DNA of 64,000 bases from Lactiplantibacillus mudanjiangensis (lineage in GTDB: Bacteria > Bacillota > Bacilli > Lactobacillales > Lactobacillaceae), in the NCBI RefSeq assembly GCF_005405385.1, contig NZ_BJDY01000001.1, forward strand, positions 102,411 to 166,410, given 5' to 3'. Below the pieces are notes generated by a model that saw only the letters and a program-made list of their open reading frames with translations, searched no databases and was not told where the DNA came from. Below, piece after piece: positions 37,289 to 45,200 of this stretch; positions within the stretch are counted from its first letter, which is position 1, and the number at the start of each line of letters is the position of its first letter. A program made the translations under genes and the position numbers.

Positions 37289-38458
37289 TTATTTTTTATA
37301 ACGGTTGAGAAGCATGCCACTGCCACCAATGAGCAATAAAGTAAGGCCTAACCAACTAAAGGTGGCTGCGAATCCAAGTCGTTCAATGACCCCACCGATT
37401 AACGGGAACATGATGATCATGACAATGCTAAAACACATGCTACTGATGCTTAGTAAAGTAGCGCGTTGGGCGCTAGGAATCAGTTCGTTGTAATAAGTTG
37501 ACATTAAAGGCTCGATGACCGCCATTAATAGATTTACGAGTAAATAATCGATAACTAGCATGACAATTTGGCCGAACCCAGTCAATAGGAGGACGCCAAT
37601 CAATAACCCCATTAATCCGCCTAACAAAGCGCGCGTGGACCAACGAGACTGTAAACGTGGGGTCAACTGAATGCCAATAATGTTTAGTACGGCAACGGCA
37701 ATTAGGATGCCTGAAATCAAGGTGCCATGAAACCCGTGAGCGGTCATGACGGCTTGAAAATAAAAATAGTACGTTGTCCCAACTGCACTAAATAGTGCAT
37801 GAAAACTCATGAGCATGGCGAGTCGAGGTTGGCATCGTAACCAAGTCGCCGCCGTTTTTAAGAGTTGCCAAATGGTTAGCTGTTGTGCACTTTTTAAGTG
37901 TTCTTTTGGTTCGTGTAGTCCATAGACAACTAACATCGCAACTAAAGCGATAATGAGGTAACTCCAATAAGTGGCGGCTAAATAGCCATGAATGAGCCAG
38001 CCGGCAACCAAGACACCTAAAGCATTAGCGCCTTCCATGATCATATTCATATGACTGGTTACTTGCGGGTAGCGCTCGGTTTGCTGACCGTCCACTAGGC
38101 TTTCATAGAGTAAGGCTTCTAAGGTTCCAGATTGAAGATTATAGGCCCAAGCTTGAAGGACGAAACCAAGCGCAAACCACCAAAAACTGTGTGCCGTCAA
38201 CATAATGATGGCGTGTAAAACAGCCGCAACACGGCCACTAATGAGCATGGTACGGTAGCTAAAGCGATCGGCTAAAACGCCGGAAGGCACTTCGGATAAA
38301 AAGCTGGTTAAATGAAAAATACTTTCGCATAGGCCGATTTGAACGAGGGATAAGCCGCGTTGTTGTAGAAAAATCACCCATAAACTGGTGATGCCAAAAT
38401 AGGCGAGGGCGGTATACGTATAACCCCGGTGTAAATTCCGGGTCATGGTTTTGATCAT
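37289..38458 (-). CDS. MFS transporter, tandem paralogue 1
   Basis: The 389-aa product has twelve spans, an early motif LSEVPSGVLADRFSYRTMLISG (MFS A-motif region) and LYESLVDGQQTERYPQVTSHMN between the halves. It is clearly paralogous to the product at 39051-40223 over its whole length. The pattern (short loops, VPxGxxADRFSYRTM) is that of lactobacillar efflux-type MFS proteins. The ATG is set by AAGGAG. About 215 bases of leader carrying a terminator-like structure lie between its promoter and the start, suggesting control by attenuation. Confidence 0.85.
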   Translation of the reverse strand: MIKTMTRNLHRGYTYTALAYFGITSLWVIFLQQRGLSLVQIGLCESIFHLTSFLSEVPSGVLADRFSYRTMLISGRVAAVLHAIIMLTAHSFWWFALGFVLQAWAYNLQSGTLEALLYESLVDGQQTERYPQVTSHMNMIMEGANALGVLVAGWLIHGYLAATYWSYLIIALVAMLVVYGLHEPKEHLKSAQQLTIWQLLKTAATWLRCQPRLAMLMSFHALFSAVGTTYYFYFQAVMTAHGFHGTLISGILIAVAVLNIIGIQLTPRLQSRWSTRALLGGLMGLLIGVLLLTGFGQIVMLVIDYLLVNLLMAVIEPLMSTYYNELIPSAQRATLLSISSMCFSIVMIIMFPLIGGVIERLGFAATFSWLGLTLLLIGGSGMLLNRYKK

Positions 38459-38478
38459 CGTGTAAAACTCCTTTATGG

Positions 38479-38590
38479 TTAAAAATGGCCATAAAAAAGA
38501 CGCCTCAGAAGAGCCGCCTTTTTCGGTGCCATCATGAGTTAGGTTAACTTTTAACTTGGAAAAAGGGCAGACTTCACCCCTGAGGCGTTT
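38479..38590 (-). promoter_or_regulatory. Structured leader with terminator hairpin ahead of the MFS gene
   Basis: On the minus strand ACGCCTCAG (near 38588) pairs with CTGAGGCGT (near 38500), and TTTTTT follows 20-odd bases before the AAGGAG of the MFS gene. Inside are a second pairing (CCTTTTTC with GAAAAAGG) and a GTTAA/TTAAC hairpin. The region also contains an 18-codon frame (38535 to 38479, MMAPKKAALLRRLFYGHF) that runs through the 3' arm and stops just before the Shine-Dalgarno sequence. It has no ribosome site of its own. Attenuation is likely; the trigger is unknown. Confidence 0.55.
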
Positions 38591-38678
38591 AAAACGTTAA
38601 TAATTGCCCGTTGTAGGCTTAACCAAGTTAAGAGATTGCCATGCACGATTGTTCACCACTTTCTGAATTTTAATCATA

Positions 38679-38687
38679 ATTATAGCA
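38679..38687 (-). promoter_or_regulatory. Extended -10 promoter of the MFS leader
   Basis: On the minus strand the sequence reads TGCTATAAT, giving a leader of roughly 215 bases. Confidence 0.6.
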
Positions 38688-38758
38688 GATTATCATTTTA
38701 ATGCCAATATCATAACAGTTATAATGGGCAGTTTTTACAAGTGTCAAAAGTCTCCGCT

Positions 38759-38814
38759 CTTGCCGCCTATTGTTCGCCCACATCGAGCCGGAATCACTGG
38801 CTGATATAGGTGGT
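38759..38814 (-). repeat. Minimal derivative of the MITE-like element
   Basis: Only the core ends remain. CTTGCCGCCTATTGTTCGCC and the following CACATCGAGCCGGA (right core end) are fused to GAATCACTGGCTGATATAGG and TGG (left core end), in reverse orientation. About 350 bp of the core are deleted. Confidence 0.72.
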
Positions 38815-38880
38815 CAAATTAGGATAATTCACATTAGATGATAGAAAAGATAATCGCTTTTACATGAGGAGGGCGTTATG

Positions 38881-38979
38881 ATGGCCGAGATTTTTAGTTT
38901 AATTGGTTCTTTATTTGCCGCTTTAGCAAGTGGGCTTTTAGCTATCGGACATAAAATAAGTGATCGAGTTAGAAAATAA
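38881..38979 (+). CDS. 32-aa hydrophobic peptide (possible type I toxin or membrane-active peptide)
   Basis: The frame encodes MAEIFSLIGSLFAALASG, then LLAIGHK and a basic tail SDRVRK: one amphipathic/hydrophobic helix with a charged C-terminus. GGAGGG lies seven bases before the ATG (a preceding ATG at 38878 is closer). A plus-strand terminator (GCGGGC/GCCCGC then TTTTTT, 39007-39035) follows, so it forms its own transcription unit. Size and charge pattern resemble small toxins of the Fst/TxpA or holin-like kind and some leaderless peptides. No antisense RNA has been shown; the minus strand here is free of genes. Confidence 0.55.
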   Translation: MAEIFSLIGSLFAALASGLLAIGHKISDRVRK

Positions 38980-39006
38980 TGACCTAATCGAATTTGTGAT
39001 TGCTTG

Positions 39007-39049
39007 GCGGGCACAAAAAAACGGCCCGCTTTTTTGCGTGGCCGGTTAG
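39007..39049. terminator. Two overlapping, mutually exclusive terminators
   Basis: The plus strand pairs GCGGGC (39007) with GCCCGC (39024) before six T, ending the 32-aa peptide transcript. The minus strand pairs AACCGGCCACGC with GCGGGCCGTT before seven T, ending the second MFS gene. The two hairpins share bases. Confidence 0.75.
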
Positions 39050-39050
39050 A

Positions 39051-40223
39051 CTAATGTTTAAATTTCAAAGTAAGCAAGTAACCGATTAGCGTTAAAACGA
39101 GCAACCCGCTACCAATCCAAGCAAAGCTAGCGGCGAAGCCGACGCGTTCAATTAGCCAACCAATGATTGGGAAAGAAAGACTCATGATAATACTGTAAAA
39201 CATACTGCTAACGCTGAGTAAGGTAGCTCGTTCGCCACTTGAAACTAGCTCGTTATAATAGCTGGACATCAAAGGCGCCATGGCTGCCATTAGCATGTTA
39301 ACGATAAAGTCACCGATAACCAATACGGGTAAACGATTGACACCAGTTATTAATAGAACAGTCAGTAAAATTAGTGAAAAGGTGCGTAAAATTTTAAAGG
39401 CCGACCAGCGTTGCTGTAACTTTGGCGTGAGTTGCACGCTTAACACGTTCAGTAAGGTAATCACCACCAAAATCCCTGTAATCACTGCACTTTTAAACCC
39501 ATGTGCTGTCATGACTGATTGGAAATAAGAATAATAAGCATAGCCAGTGGCGATAAAAATAGCATTAAATAGCATCAACGTGGTTAATTTAGGCGTTCGT
39601 TTTAAACCGATGAAGGCTGCTTTGACAATTTGCCAAAGCGTTAGTTGACGGGCACGTTGTTGATGTTGTTGCGGTTCGTGTAAGAAGATAGCAATGAGTA
39701 GGGCGCTGCCGGCACCAACCAAGTAAAGCTGATAAGTTAACATGGCGTGATGCTGGATGAGCCAGCCGGCGATAGTCAGCCCCACCATACCAGCGACTTT
39801 CAGGATCGTATTCATTGTGCTTGTCACTTGGGGATAGCGTTTAGTCTGGTCACCGTCAACTAAAGTTTCATAGAGCAACGCCTCTAGGGTGCCGTTTTGT
39901 AGATTAGCCGCCCATCCAAGTAAGAAGAAGCCGAATAAAAACCACCAAAAATCATGGGCGGTTAACATGATTAACCCATGTCCTACCGCGGCTAAACGGC
40001 TCAAAATAAGCATGGTACGATAACTAAAACGATCCGCTAAAATACCGGCCGGGACTTCAAAGATCCAACCGGTTAAGTGAAAGAGACTTTCACATAAGCC
40101 AATTTGAACGAGTGTGAGCCCACGTTGCTGTAAGAACATGACCCACAAGCCACCGATACCAAAATAAGCACAGACCGTGTACAAGTAACCTAGTCGGAGG
40201 TTACGGTTCATGAATGTGATCAA
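39051..40223 (-). CDS. MFS transporter, tandem paralogue 2
   Basis: This 390-aa, twelve-span protein is alignable end to end with the neighbour at 37289-38458. N-terminal RNLRLGYLYTVCAYFGIGGLW corresponds to RNLHRGYTYTALAYFGITSLW, and both share ADRFSYRTMLI, LYETLVDG/LYESLVDG and YPQVTS. I start it at a TTG (40223), seven bases after AAGGAG, because this gives the same MIxxM opening as its paralogue. A hairpin with a T-run (40255-40283) stands directly ahead of the ribosome site. Probable efflux pump; substrate unknown. Confidence 0.83.
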   Translation of the reverse strand: MITFMNRNLRLGYLYTVCAYFGIGGLWVMFLQQRGLTLVQIGLCESLFHLTGWIFEVPAGILADRFSYRTMLILSRLAAVGHGLIMLTAHDFWWFLFGFFLLGWAANLQNGTLEALLYETLVDGDQTKRYPQVTSTMNTILKVAGMVGLTIAGWLIQHHAMLTYQLYLVGAGSALLIAIFLHEPQQHQQRARQLTLWQIVKAAFIGLKRTPKLTTLMLFNAIFIATGYAYYSYFQSVMTAHGFKSAVITGILVVITLLNVLSVQLTPKLQQRWSAFKILRTFSLILLTVLLITGVNRLPVLVIGDFIVNMLMAAMAPLMSSYYNELVSSGERATLLSVSSMFYSIIMSLSFPIIGWLIERVGFAASFAWIGSGLLVLTLIGYLLTLKFKH

Positions 40224-40254
40224 AGTACTACTCCTTATGGTGGTCACCGATAAT

Positions 40255-40283
40255 CAAAAAACGACCCGTTCAGAGTCGTTTTT
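40255..40283 (-). terminator. Attenuator-like hairpin ahead of the second MFS gene
   Basis: On the minus strand ACGACTC pairs with GGGTCGT around TGAAC, followed by TTTTTT, about 25 bases before the AAGGAG. With no gene directly upstream on this strand except the divergent-side MocR unit, it probably acts on the MFS leader. Confidence 0.6.
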
Positions 40284-40383
40284 AATTATCGAGTTAATTT
40301 TATCGCATTATCTCCACATAACCTAAAATTAACGATGACCAATGATTTAATTTTCGTTATAACAAACCTTTATCATATTAAGC

Positions 40384-41829
40384 CTAAAAATTTTCGTTAA
40401 TCAGCTGTGTCAAAATTTTAATGCCTTGTTCAAAGCGTTCGGTTGATTCATAGGAAAAGCTCAATCGAATGTACTGGTTGGGTTGGAAATCGTAAATACT
40501 GCCAGGATTGAAGAGAACGTTTTGGGCAGTTGCTAGATCAAATAATTTTTGTACATTAATCCGATCAGCTAGCCGGACCCACAAGTAAAAGCCGCCCGTT
40601 GGTGTTTGCCAAGTGGCGATATCATCCCAATAATGATGCAAAATAGCTTCGGCGGCCGCGGCTTTCTTAGCAAGTACGTCGCGGAAATGAGCTTGATAAG
40701 TGTCATATTCGGGATCAGCCAAGATTTCAGCTAGCACAAGTTGTGATAATGAACTTGCACCATAATCTGTTTGCATCCGCACGTCGGTTAGACGATCAAT
40801 CACCGGTTGGCTTGCCACGGTCCAGCCGAGTCGTAAGCCCGGGGCCAGTGACTTAGAGATACTACCGAAGTAAATCACGTTACCAGAGTCATCGCTAGCT
40901 TTAAGTGGCTGCGGTGGTTGTTGGTCGAACCAAACGTCTTGATAAGCCGCGTCTTCCAAAATCGGAATACGGTGTTCTTGTGCATATTTTAAAACTTGTT
41001 GCCGGCGTTCGGCACTCATCACAATCCCAGTCGGATTATTAAAGGTCGGAATGGTATACATAATCGCGTGCGACTCATCGGTTGGTGGTGTGATTTGCCA
41101 ATAAGCCATCCCTTGATTATCCATCGGAATGCCAGCCAAATGGGTTTGGGCGGATTGGAAAACCTGTAGCGATTTGACGTAAGTTGGGGCTTCTGTATAA
41201 ATGGTCGCACCTTTAGGGAACAAAGAGACAGCAACGAGTTGTAACGCTTGGACTGAACCAGCTGTGATTAAAATATTTTCAGGCTTGGTGTGAATACCGA
41301 CTTTGACCAAGTGGCGGGCAATTTGTTCACGTAACGCTAGAATACCAGCGGGTTCACTATAGTTTAAACTCGTCAAACTGCGGCCAAGATGATCGAATGC
41401 TTTTTGAAAGAGGGCCCGTGGAAATTGATCAGGCGCCGGTTCGCCAGTGCTTAATCGAATGACGGCATCGGTTTCAAATTGGTTGATCTTTTGGATAGCA
41501 TGCGGGTTGGGCTTAAATTGGCCGGCTTTTACATATTGAGACCAATTGACGTGTTCCGCTAATAGACTGGACCAGTGATTACCAGAGACCGTCATTCCAG
41601 ATCCCGGTGTACTAGTGATGAGCCCGACTGCGATCAGTTCATCTAGGGCGGTAATTAAGGTGCTACGATTGACACCAAATTGTTCCGCTAGTTTGCGTTG
41701 GGCAGGCAGTTTAGTTCCAACTGGCCAATCACCGCTAGCAATGGCATGTTGGAAATAATTCGTGATTTGTTGGTAAATTGGCGTACTAGCCGTTTTATCT
41801 GGCTGCCAATTAATATGTATGGTACTCAT
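40384..41829 (-). CDS. MocR-type regulator (GntR HTH plus aminotransferase domain)
   Basis: The 481-aa product has an N-terminal winged helix of the GntR type (about 10-75: TPIYQQITNYFQHAI, LPAQRKLAEQFGVNRSTL). A fold-type I aminotransferase domain follows (about 110-481) with FNNPTGIVMS, ILEDAAYQDVWFD and the PLP lysine in YFGSISKSLAPGLRLGW. Such proteins sense PLP or an amino compound and control neighbouring genes. It is divergent from a LysE exporter and an aminotransferase, its likely targets. The start is ATG 41829, after GGAGGG. Confidence 0.9.
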   Translation of the reverse strand: MSTIHINWQPDKTASTPIYQQITNYFQHAIASGDWPVGTKLPAQRKLAEQFGVNRSTLITALDELIAVGLITSTPGSGMTVSGNHWSSLLAEHVNWSQYVKAGQFKPNPHAIQKINQFETDAVIRLSTGEPAPDQFPRALFQKAFDHLGRSLTSLNYSEPAGILALREQIARHLVKVGIHTKPENILITAGSVQALQLVAVSLFPKGATIYTEAPTYVKSLQVFQSAQTHLAGIPMDNQGMAYWQITPPTDESHAIMYTIPTFNNPTGIVMSAERRQQVLKYAQEHRIPILEDAAYQDVWFDQQPPQPLKASDDSGNVIYFGSISKSLAPGLRLGWTVASQPVIDRLTDVRMQTDYGASSLSQLVLAEILADPEYDTYQAHFRDVLAKKAAAAEAILHHYWDDIATWQTPTGGFYLWVRLADRINVQKLFDLATAQNVLFNPGSIYDFQPNQYIRLSFSYESTERFEQGIKILTQLINENF

Positions 41830-41982
41830 TAAGAATCCCTCCAAAAATGGTTGGTGATAAAAGTTGAAATTGGTTGGCTACAACCATGTTGATTTTTATT
41901 ATAATCGTTTCATGAATTAAAGCCAGTATTGCTTACAGGAAATATCTTAGGGTGAACTGGTTGGATAGGAGTTGTGAAATTG

Positions 41983-42591
41983 ATGCAAGTATTTTTACAA
42001 GGGTTATTATTCGGGTTTGTGTATATCGCGCCGATTGGGATGCAGAACTTATTCGTGGTGTCGACGGCGATTGAACAACCATTGAAACGGGCGATTCGGG
42101 TGGCCTTGATTGTGATTTTATTCGATACCTCATTATCATTAGCTTGCTTCTATGGCGTTGGTAAAATTTTACAAAGTACGCCATGGCTTGAATTGACGGT
42201 CTTACTGGTTGGGAGCTTATTAGTTTTTTATATTGGCTGGAGTTTGTTAAAGCAAAAAGAAGCCGCCATGGACACGATGGATACGAATTTTTCATATAAA
42301 ACGGCCATTATTACGGCATTTTCAGTAGCTTGGTTGAATCCACAAGCCTTGATCGATGGTTCGGTGTTATTAGCCGCTTTCCGGGTTTCATTGCCAACTA
42401 ACTTGACGCATTTCTTTATGATGGGGGTGATCATAGCCTCGATTATTTGGTTTATTGGCCTAACTGGTGTCATTAGTAAGTTTAAACATTTGATGCAACC
42501 ACGCGTTTTGTTATGGATCAATCGGGTTTGTGGCGCGGTAATTATTTTGTATGGGGTTAAATTATTGGCGACGTTTGTCACTAAAATCTAA
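41983..42591 (+). CDS. LysE-family amino acid exporter
   Basis: The 202-aa product has six predicted spans and the family opening FLQGLLFGFVYIAPIGMQNLF, then RAIRVALIVILFDTSLS and the mid-protein SVAWLNPQALIDGSVL. LysE proteins export basic amino acids or related compounds. I prefer ATG 41983 (11 bases after AGGAG) to the GTG three codons earlier, which nearly touches that site. It diverges from the MocR gene and is followed 70 bp later by an aminotransferase gene that could act on the same amino acid. Confidence 0.9.
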   Translation: MQVFLQGLLFGFVYIAPIGMQNLFVVSTAIEQPLKRAIRVALIVILFDTSLSLACFYGVGKILQSTPWLELTVLLVGSLLVFYIGWSLLKQKEAAMDTMDTNFSYKTAIITAFSVAWLNPQALIDGSVLLAAFRVSLPTNLTHFFMMGVIIASIIWFIGLTGVISKFKHLMQPRVLLWINRVCGAVIILYGVKLLATFVTKI

Positions 42592-42661
42592 TTGCACTAG
42601 AACGATATAATCGGTATGCTAATCCTATTGGACTTTTTTAGAGGAAGGAACGATTAGGACA

Positions 42662-43792
42662 ATGAAAATTGCCGGTTTTGGCGTTGAAGCGTGGTTGAAT
42701 GAATATGAGACGACGGCGACGACCGATATTAGTCAAAGCTCGATTGCAGCCCTAACAATGGCTGAAGTAACGGCTTTAGATGGCCATCATGGTCAACAGT
42801 TTTATCAACAATTAAATCAAAGTAAATTAAATTATGGTTGGATTGAAGGCTCACCAGCCTTTAAACAGTTAGTGAGTGGGTTATATACGCAAGTACCCGC
42901 GGCTAATGTGTTGCAGACGAACGGCGCTACTGGGGCCAATCACTTGGCTATTTACAGTTTAGTGGAACCTAATGATCATGTGATTGCCTTGTATCCAACG
43001 TATCAACAATTATATGATATTCCGAAATCGCTTGGCGCAACGGTTGATTATTGGCATCTCCAAGAATCTCAAGACTGGTTGCCGGATATTGCCGAACTTA
43101 AACAATTAATCCGACCCGACACTAAAATGATTTTATTGAATAATGCAGCGAACCCCACTGGCTGTTTGTTAGACGAAGCCTTTTTGAAGCAAGTCGTTGC
43201 CATCGCTAAGTCAGTCGGGGCCTACGTGTTAGTTGATGAAGTTTATGAACCGCTTGATGGCACGCCGTTCGTGTCGATTGCTGATCTTTATGACAAAGGG
43301 ATTGCCACGAATAGCTTGTCAAAAACCTATTCAGCGCCTGGCGTCCGGATTGGTTGGGTGGCCACGCCATCACGTGAGTTAGCGGATATTTTCCGTAAGT
43401 ATCGTGATTACACGATGATTTGTGGTGGGGTCTTTAACGACCAATTGGCGGTGTTGATTTTGCAACACCGTGATCAAATCTTGGCACGAAATCGTCAGAT
43501 TGTTGCCCGTAATGCTAAGATTTATTTGGACTGGGCGGCACAAGAACCACGCGTGAGCTTGATTGCGCCACAAGGTATTTCAGTTTCTTGTCTGAAACTT
43601 GATGTGCCTGTGGATGATGAGACATTTTGTAAGCAATTGTTGGCGAAAACAGGTGTCTTGCTAGTTCCAGGTGTGCGTTTTGATATTCCTGGTCACGTAC
43701 GGTTAGGCTATTGCACGCAGACGGAAACGTTAGAACGTGGCTTGAAACTGCTGAGCGGATTTTTACGGCAATATGACGAACCAACCCATTAA
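42662..43792 (+). CDS. PLP-dependent aminotransferase, class I/II
   Basis: The 376-aa fold-type I enzyme has the substrate-loop region LNYGWIEGSPAFKQLV, NNAANPTGCLLDE (about 160-172) and VLVDEVYEPLDG. The Schiff-base lysine lies in TNSLSKTYSAPGVRIGW (about 219), and the carboxylate-binding Arg in HVRLGYCT near the end. The amino acid donor is not evident. It lies downstream of a LysE exporter gene but has its own ribosome site (GAGGAAGG) and perhaps its own promoter in the 70-bp gap. Confidence 0.87.
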   Translation: MKIAGFGVEAWLNEYETTATTDISQSSIAALTMAEVTALDGHHGQQFYQQLNQSKLNYGWIEGSPAFKQLVSGLYTQVPAANVLQTNGATGANHLAIYSLVEPNDHVIALYPTYQQLYDIPKSLGATVDYWHLQESQDWLPDIAELKQLIRPDTKMILLNNAANPTGCLLDEAFLKQVVAIAKSVGAYVLVDEVYEPLDGTPFVSIADLYDKGIATNSLSKTYSAPGVRIGWVATPSRELADIFRKYRDYTMICGGVFNDQLAVLILQHRDQILARNRQIVARNAKIYLDWAAQEPRVSLIAPQGISVSCLKLDVPVDDETFCKQLLAKTGVLLVPGVRFDIPGHVRLGYCTQTETLERGLKLLSGFLRQYDEPTH

Positions 43793-43816
43793 AGACGCAT
43801 AGTTATGCAACAGTTA

Positions 43817-43857
43817 GCATATTTTCCGTCACAACTGACGTGAAAGTGTGCTTTTTT
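43817..43857 (+). terminator. Aminotransferase gene terminator
   Basis: GCA...TTTC.GTCA pairs imperfectly with TGACGTGAAAGTGTGC, followed by six T. Confidence 0.65.
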
Positions 43858-43888
43858 AGGTTGGACCGTAGTTTGAATGATGAATATT

Positions 43889-43897
43889 TGCTATAAT
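43889..43897 (+). promoter_or_regulatory. argR promoter, extended -10
   Basis: TGCTATAAT lies 32 bases before the ATG. The surrounding AT-rich inverted stretch TGAATATT...TATTCATAA resembles an ARG box and may allow autoregulation. Confidence 0.6.
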
Positions 43898-43929
43898 GTA
43901 TTCATAATTTGAGCGAGGAGGTCGCGCCG

Positions 43930-44397
43930 ATGAAAAAATCAGAGCGTCAGGCGGCCATTGAAGAAATTATCAACCAATCCCCAATCGCCACCCAAGAAGA
44001 ATTGATGGCCCAACTAAAGGCCAAAGGAATTACGGCAACCCAAGCCACCATCTCACGGGATATTCGCGACATGCAGATTGTGAAGTCACCAGATGAAACC
44101 GGTCATGCTCGATACACGATTTTTAAAGCGAATAGTAAAAATGAACAAGATCGTTTATTTGAGAGCTTACACGATGTCGTTACCGGTGTTGATCGTGTGG
44201 AATTCATGAACATTATCCATACGCTACCAAGTAATGGGAACTTGTTAGCGGCGATTATTGATGATTTGAATTTACCCGCTGTCAGTGGGACTTTAGCGGG
44301 TCATGATACGATTTTTGTGGTGAGCCCTAGTGTCGCTGTTGCCACGGAATTTCATGAGTTATTATTACAACATATTCGTACTGAAGATGATCTTTAA
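43930..44397 (+). CDS. argR: Arginine repressor ArgR
   Basis: The 155-aa product has an N-terminal winged helix (MKKSERQAAIEEIIN, then TQEELMAQLKAKGITATQATISRDIRDM; about 1-70) and a C-terminal oligomerisation/arginine domain with LAAIIDDLNLPAVSGTLAGHDTIFV (the GTxAGxDT motif, about 115-135). It forms hexamers that bind ARG boxes in the presence of arginine. The start is ATG 43930, after GGAGG; upstream in-frame TTG is too early. Lactobacilli often carry two ArgR paralogues; only one is in view and no arg biosynthesis genes lie next to it. Confidence 0.94.
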   Translation: MKKSERQAAIEEIINQSPIATQEELMAQLKAKGITATQATISRDIRDMQIVKSPDETGHARYTIFKANSKNEQDRLFESLHDVVTGVDRVEFMNIIHTLPSNGNLLAAIIDDLNLPAVSGTLAGHDTIFVVSPSVAVATEFHELLLQHIRTEDDL

Positions 44398-44407
44398 AGT
44401 CAAAATG

Positions 44408-44436
44408 AAAGTCATGCCATGATGGATGACTTTTTT
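44408..44436 (+). terminator. argR terminator
   Basis: AAAGTCAT pairs with ATGACTTT around GCCATGATGG, followed by further T. Confidence 0.78.
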
Positions 44437-44502
44437 GCATTCAGCCAAGTTTAACGGTATAGTTAAGGGACATAATAATTGAATGAAAAGCAGGTGACTG
44501 TG

Positions 44503-44625
44503 ATGAAATATACGAAGAAAAAGACTGATCGTAAAAATCAAGCCAAACGTGATGCGACTTTTGAAAAATTTCGCAAGCAACAAAATGATTTGAATGCTAA
44601 TCGGCGGGGCGTCCGTCGGAAATAA
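44503..44625 (+). CDS. 40-aa highly basic protein
   Basis: The frame starts MKYTKKKTDRKNQAKRD and ends ANRRGVRRK. About 40 percent of residues are Lys or Arg, with no hydrophobic segment, so nucleic-acid or ribosome binding is plausible. AGGTGA precedes the ATG, and a strong terminator begins at the stop codon (44624-44657), which makes it a neat single-gene unit. No family recognised. Confidence 0.6.
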   Translation: MKYTKKKTDRKNQAKRDATFEKFRKQQNDLNANRRGVRRK

Positions 44626-44657
44626 AGGCTTGAGACCAAATCGTCTCAGGCTTTTTT
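44624..44657 (+). terminator. Terminator of the 40-aa basic protein gene
   Basis: AAAGGCTTGAGAC pairs with GTCTCAGGCTTTTTT around CAAATC. Confidence 0.9.
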
Positions 44658-44669
44658 GATTGTTGCTGA

Positions 44670-45040
44670 ACCGCAGACCGTTCGTTAAATTCGGGCCGGA
44701 ACGCTGTGGCAGACAGGTTAAGCCAAAAGGCGGTCTTAACCTTCGTTTTGAACCGTAAAAACCACGTTTCAAAAGCGCTGGTCTCTAAGCGGTAAAACCG
44801 CTAAGAGACCTCCACGGCTGGGCCCAATTTGAACTCACTTTCGGGGACATTAGTTGTAATTATTTCAGATTTGTTTTAAAAAGATAATTGCTATTTCGAA
44901 TGGTTATTTAGTCGAAAATCATCAGTGATAAATCTTCTGTGTAAATGGCGTAAAAACGGTCTTTAGGCTTACTCCGGTCTCCGTAGCAGGCAGAATTACT
45001 GACCGACGTAGATGACCATTTCACAACCTTCAACCTTTTG
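44670..45040 (-). repeat. Diverged copy of the MITE-like element
   Basis: Minus orientation. Block 2 is recognisable from CCGCAGACCGTTCG through CTCTAAGCGGTAAAACCGCTAAGAG to CTCACTTTCGGGG. An unrelated or heavily changed AT-rich middle follows. The left-end block (CAGGCAGAATTACTGACCG) and a terminal repeat at 45024-45040 (CAACCTTCAACCTTTTG) close it. The other terminal repeat is missing. The hairpin arms carry compensatory changes (GCGGTAAAACCGC versus GCGATAAATCGC). From 45041 to 45200 only the PBP promoter region is seen. Confidence 0.75.
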
Positions 45041-45200
45041 TTAAATTGTTGAAGATTTGGTCAAGCTTTGTCCCGTAACTTAAGCAACTTAGCATTTATG
45101 ATACAATTATCAGAGTTTAACAAGTCATGGCTGATTAGTGGCAACTTGCACGACGGGTTAAGTGACCACGGTTTAATCAGTTCAGAACAAGGGGAAGATT

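Noticed and set aside
37289..38458. Naming a specific drug for the MFS pumps
   Set aside because: Nothing in the sequence or the neighbouring genes identifies a substrate.
38479..38590. A named riboswitch (SAM, preQ1, TPP, Mn or T-box)
   Set aside because: None of the conserved core motifs of these classes is visible, so only a structured leader is claimed.
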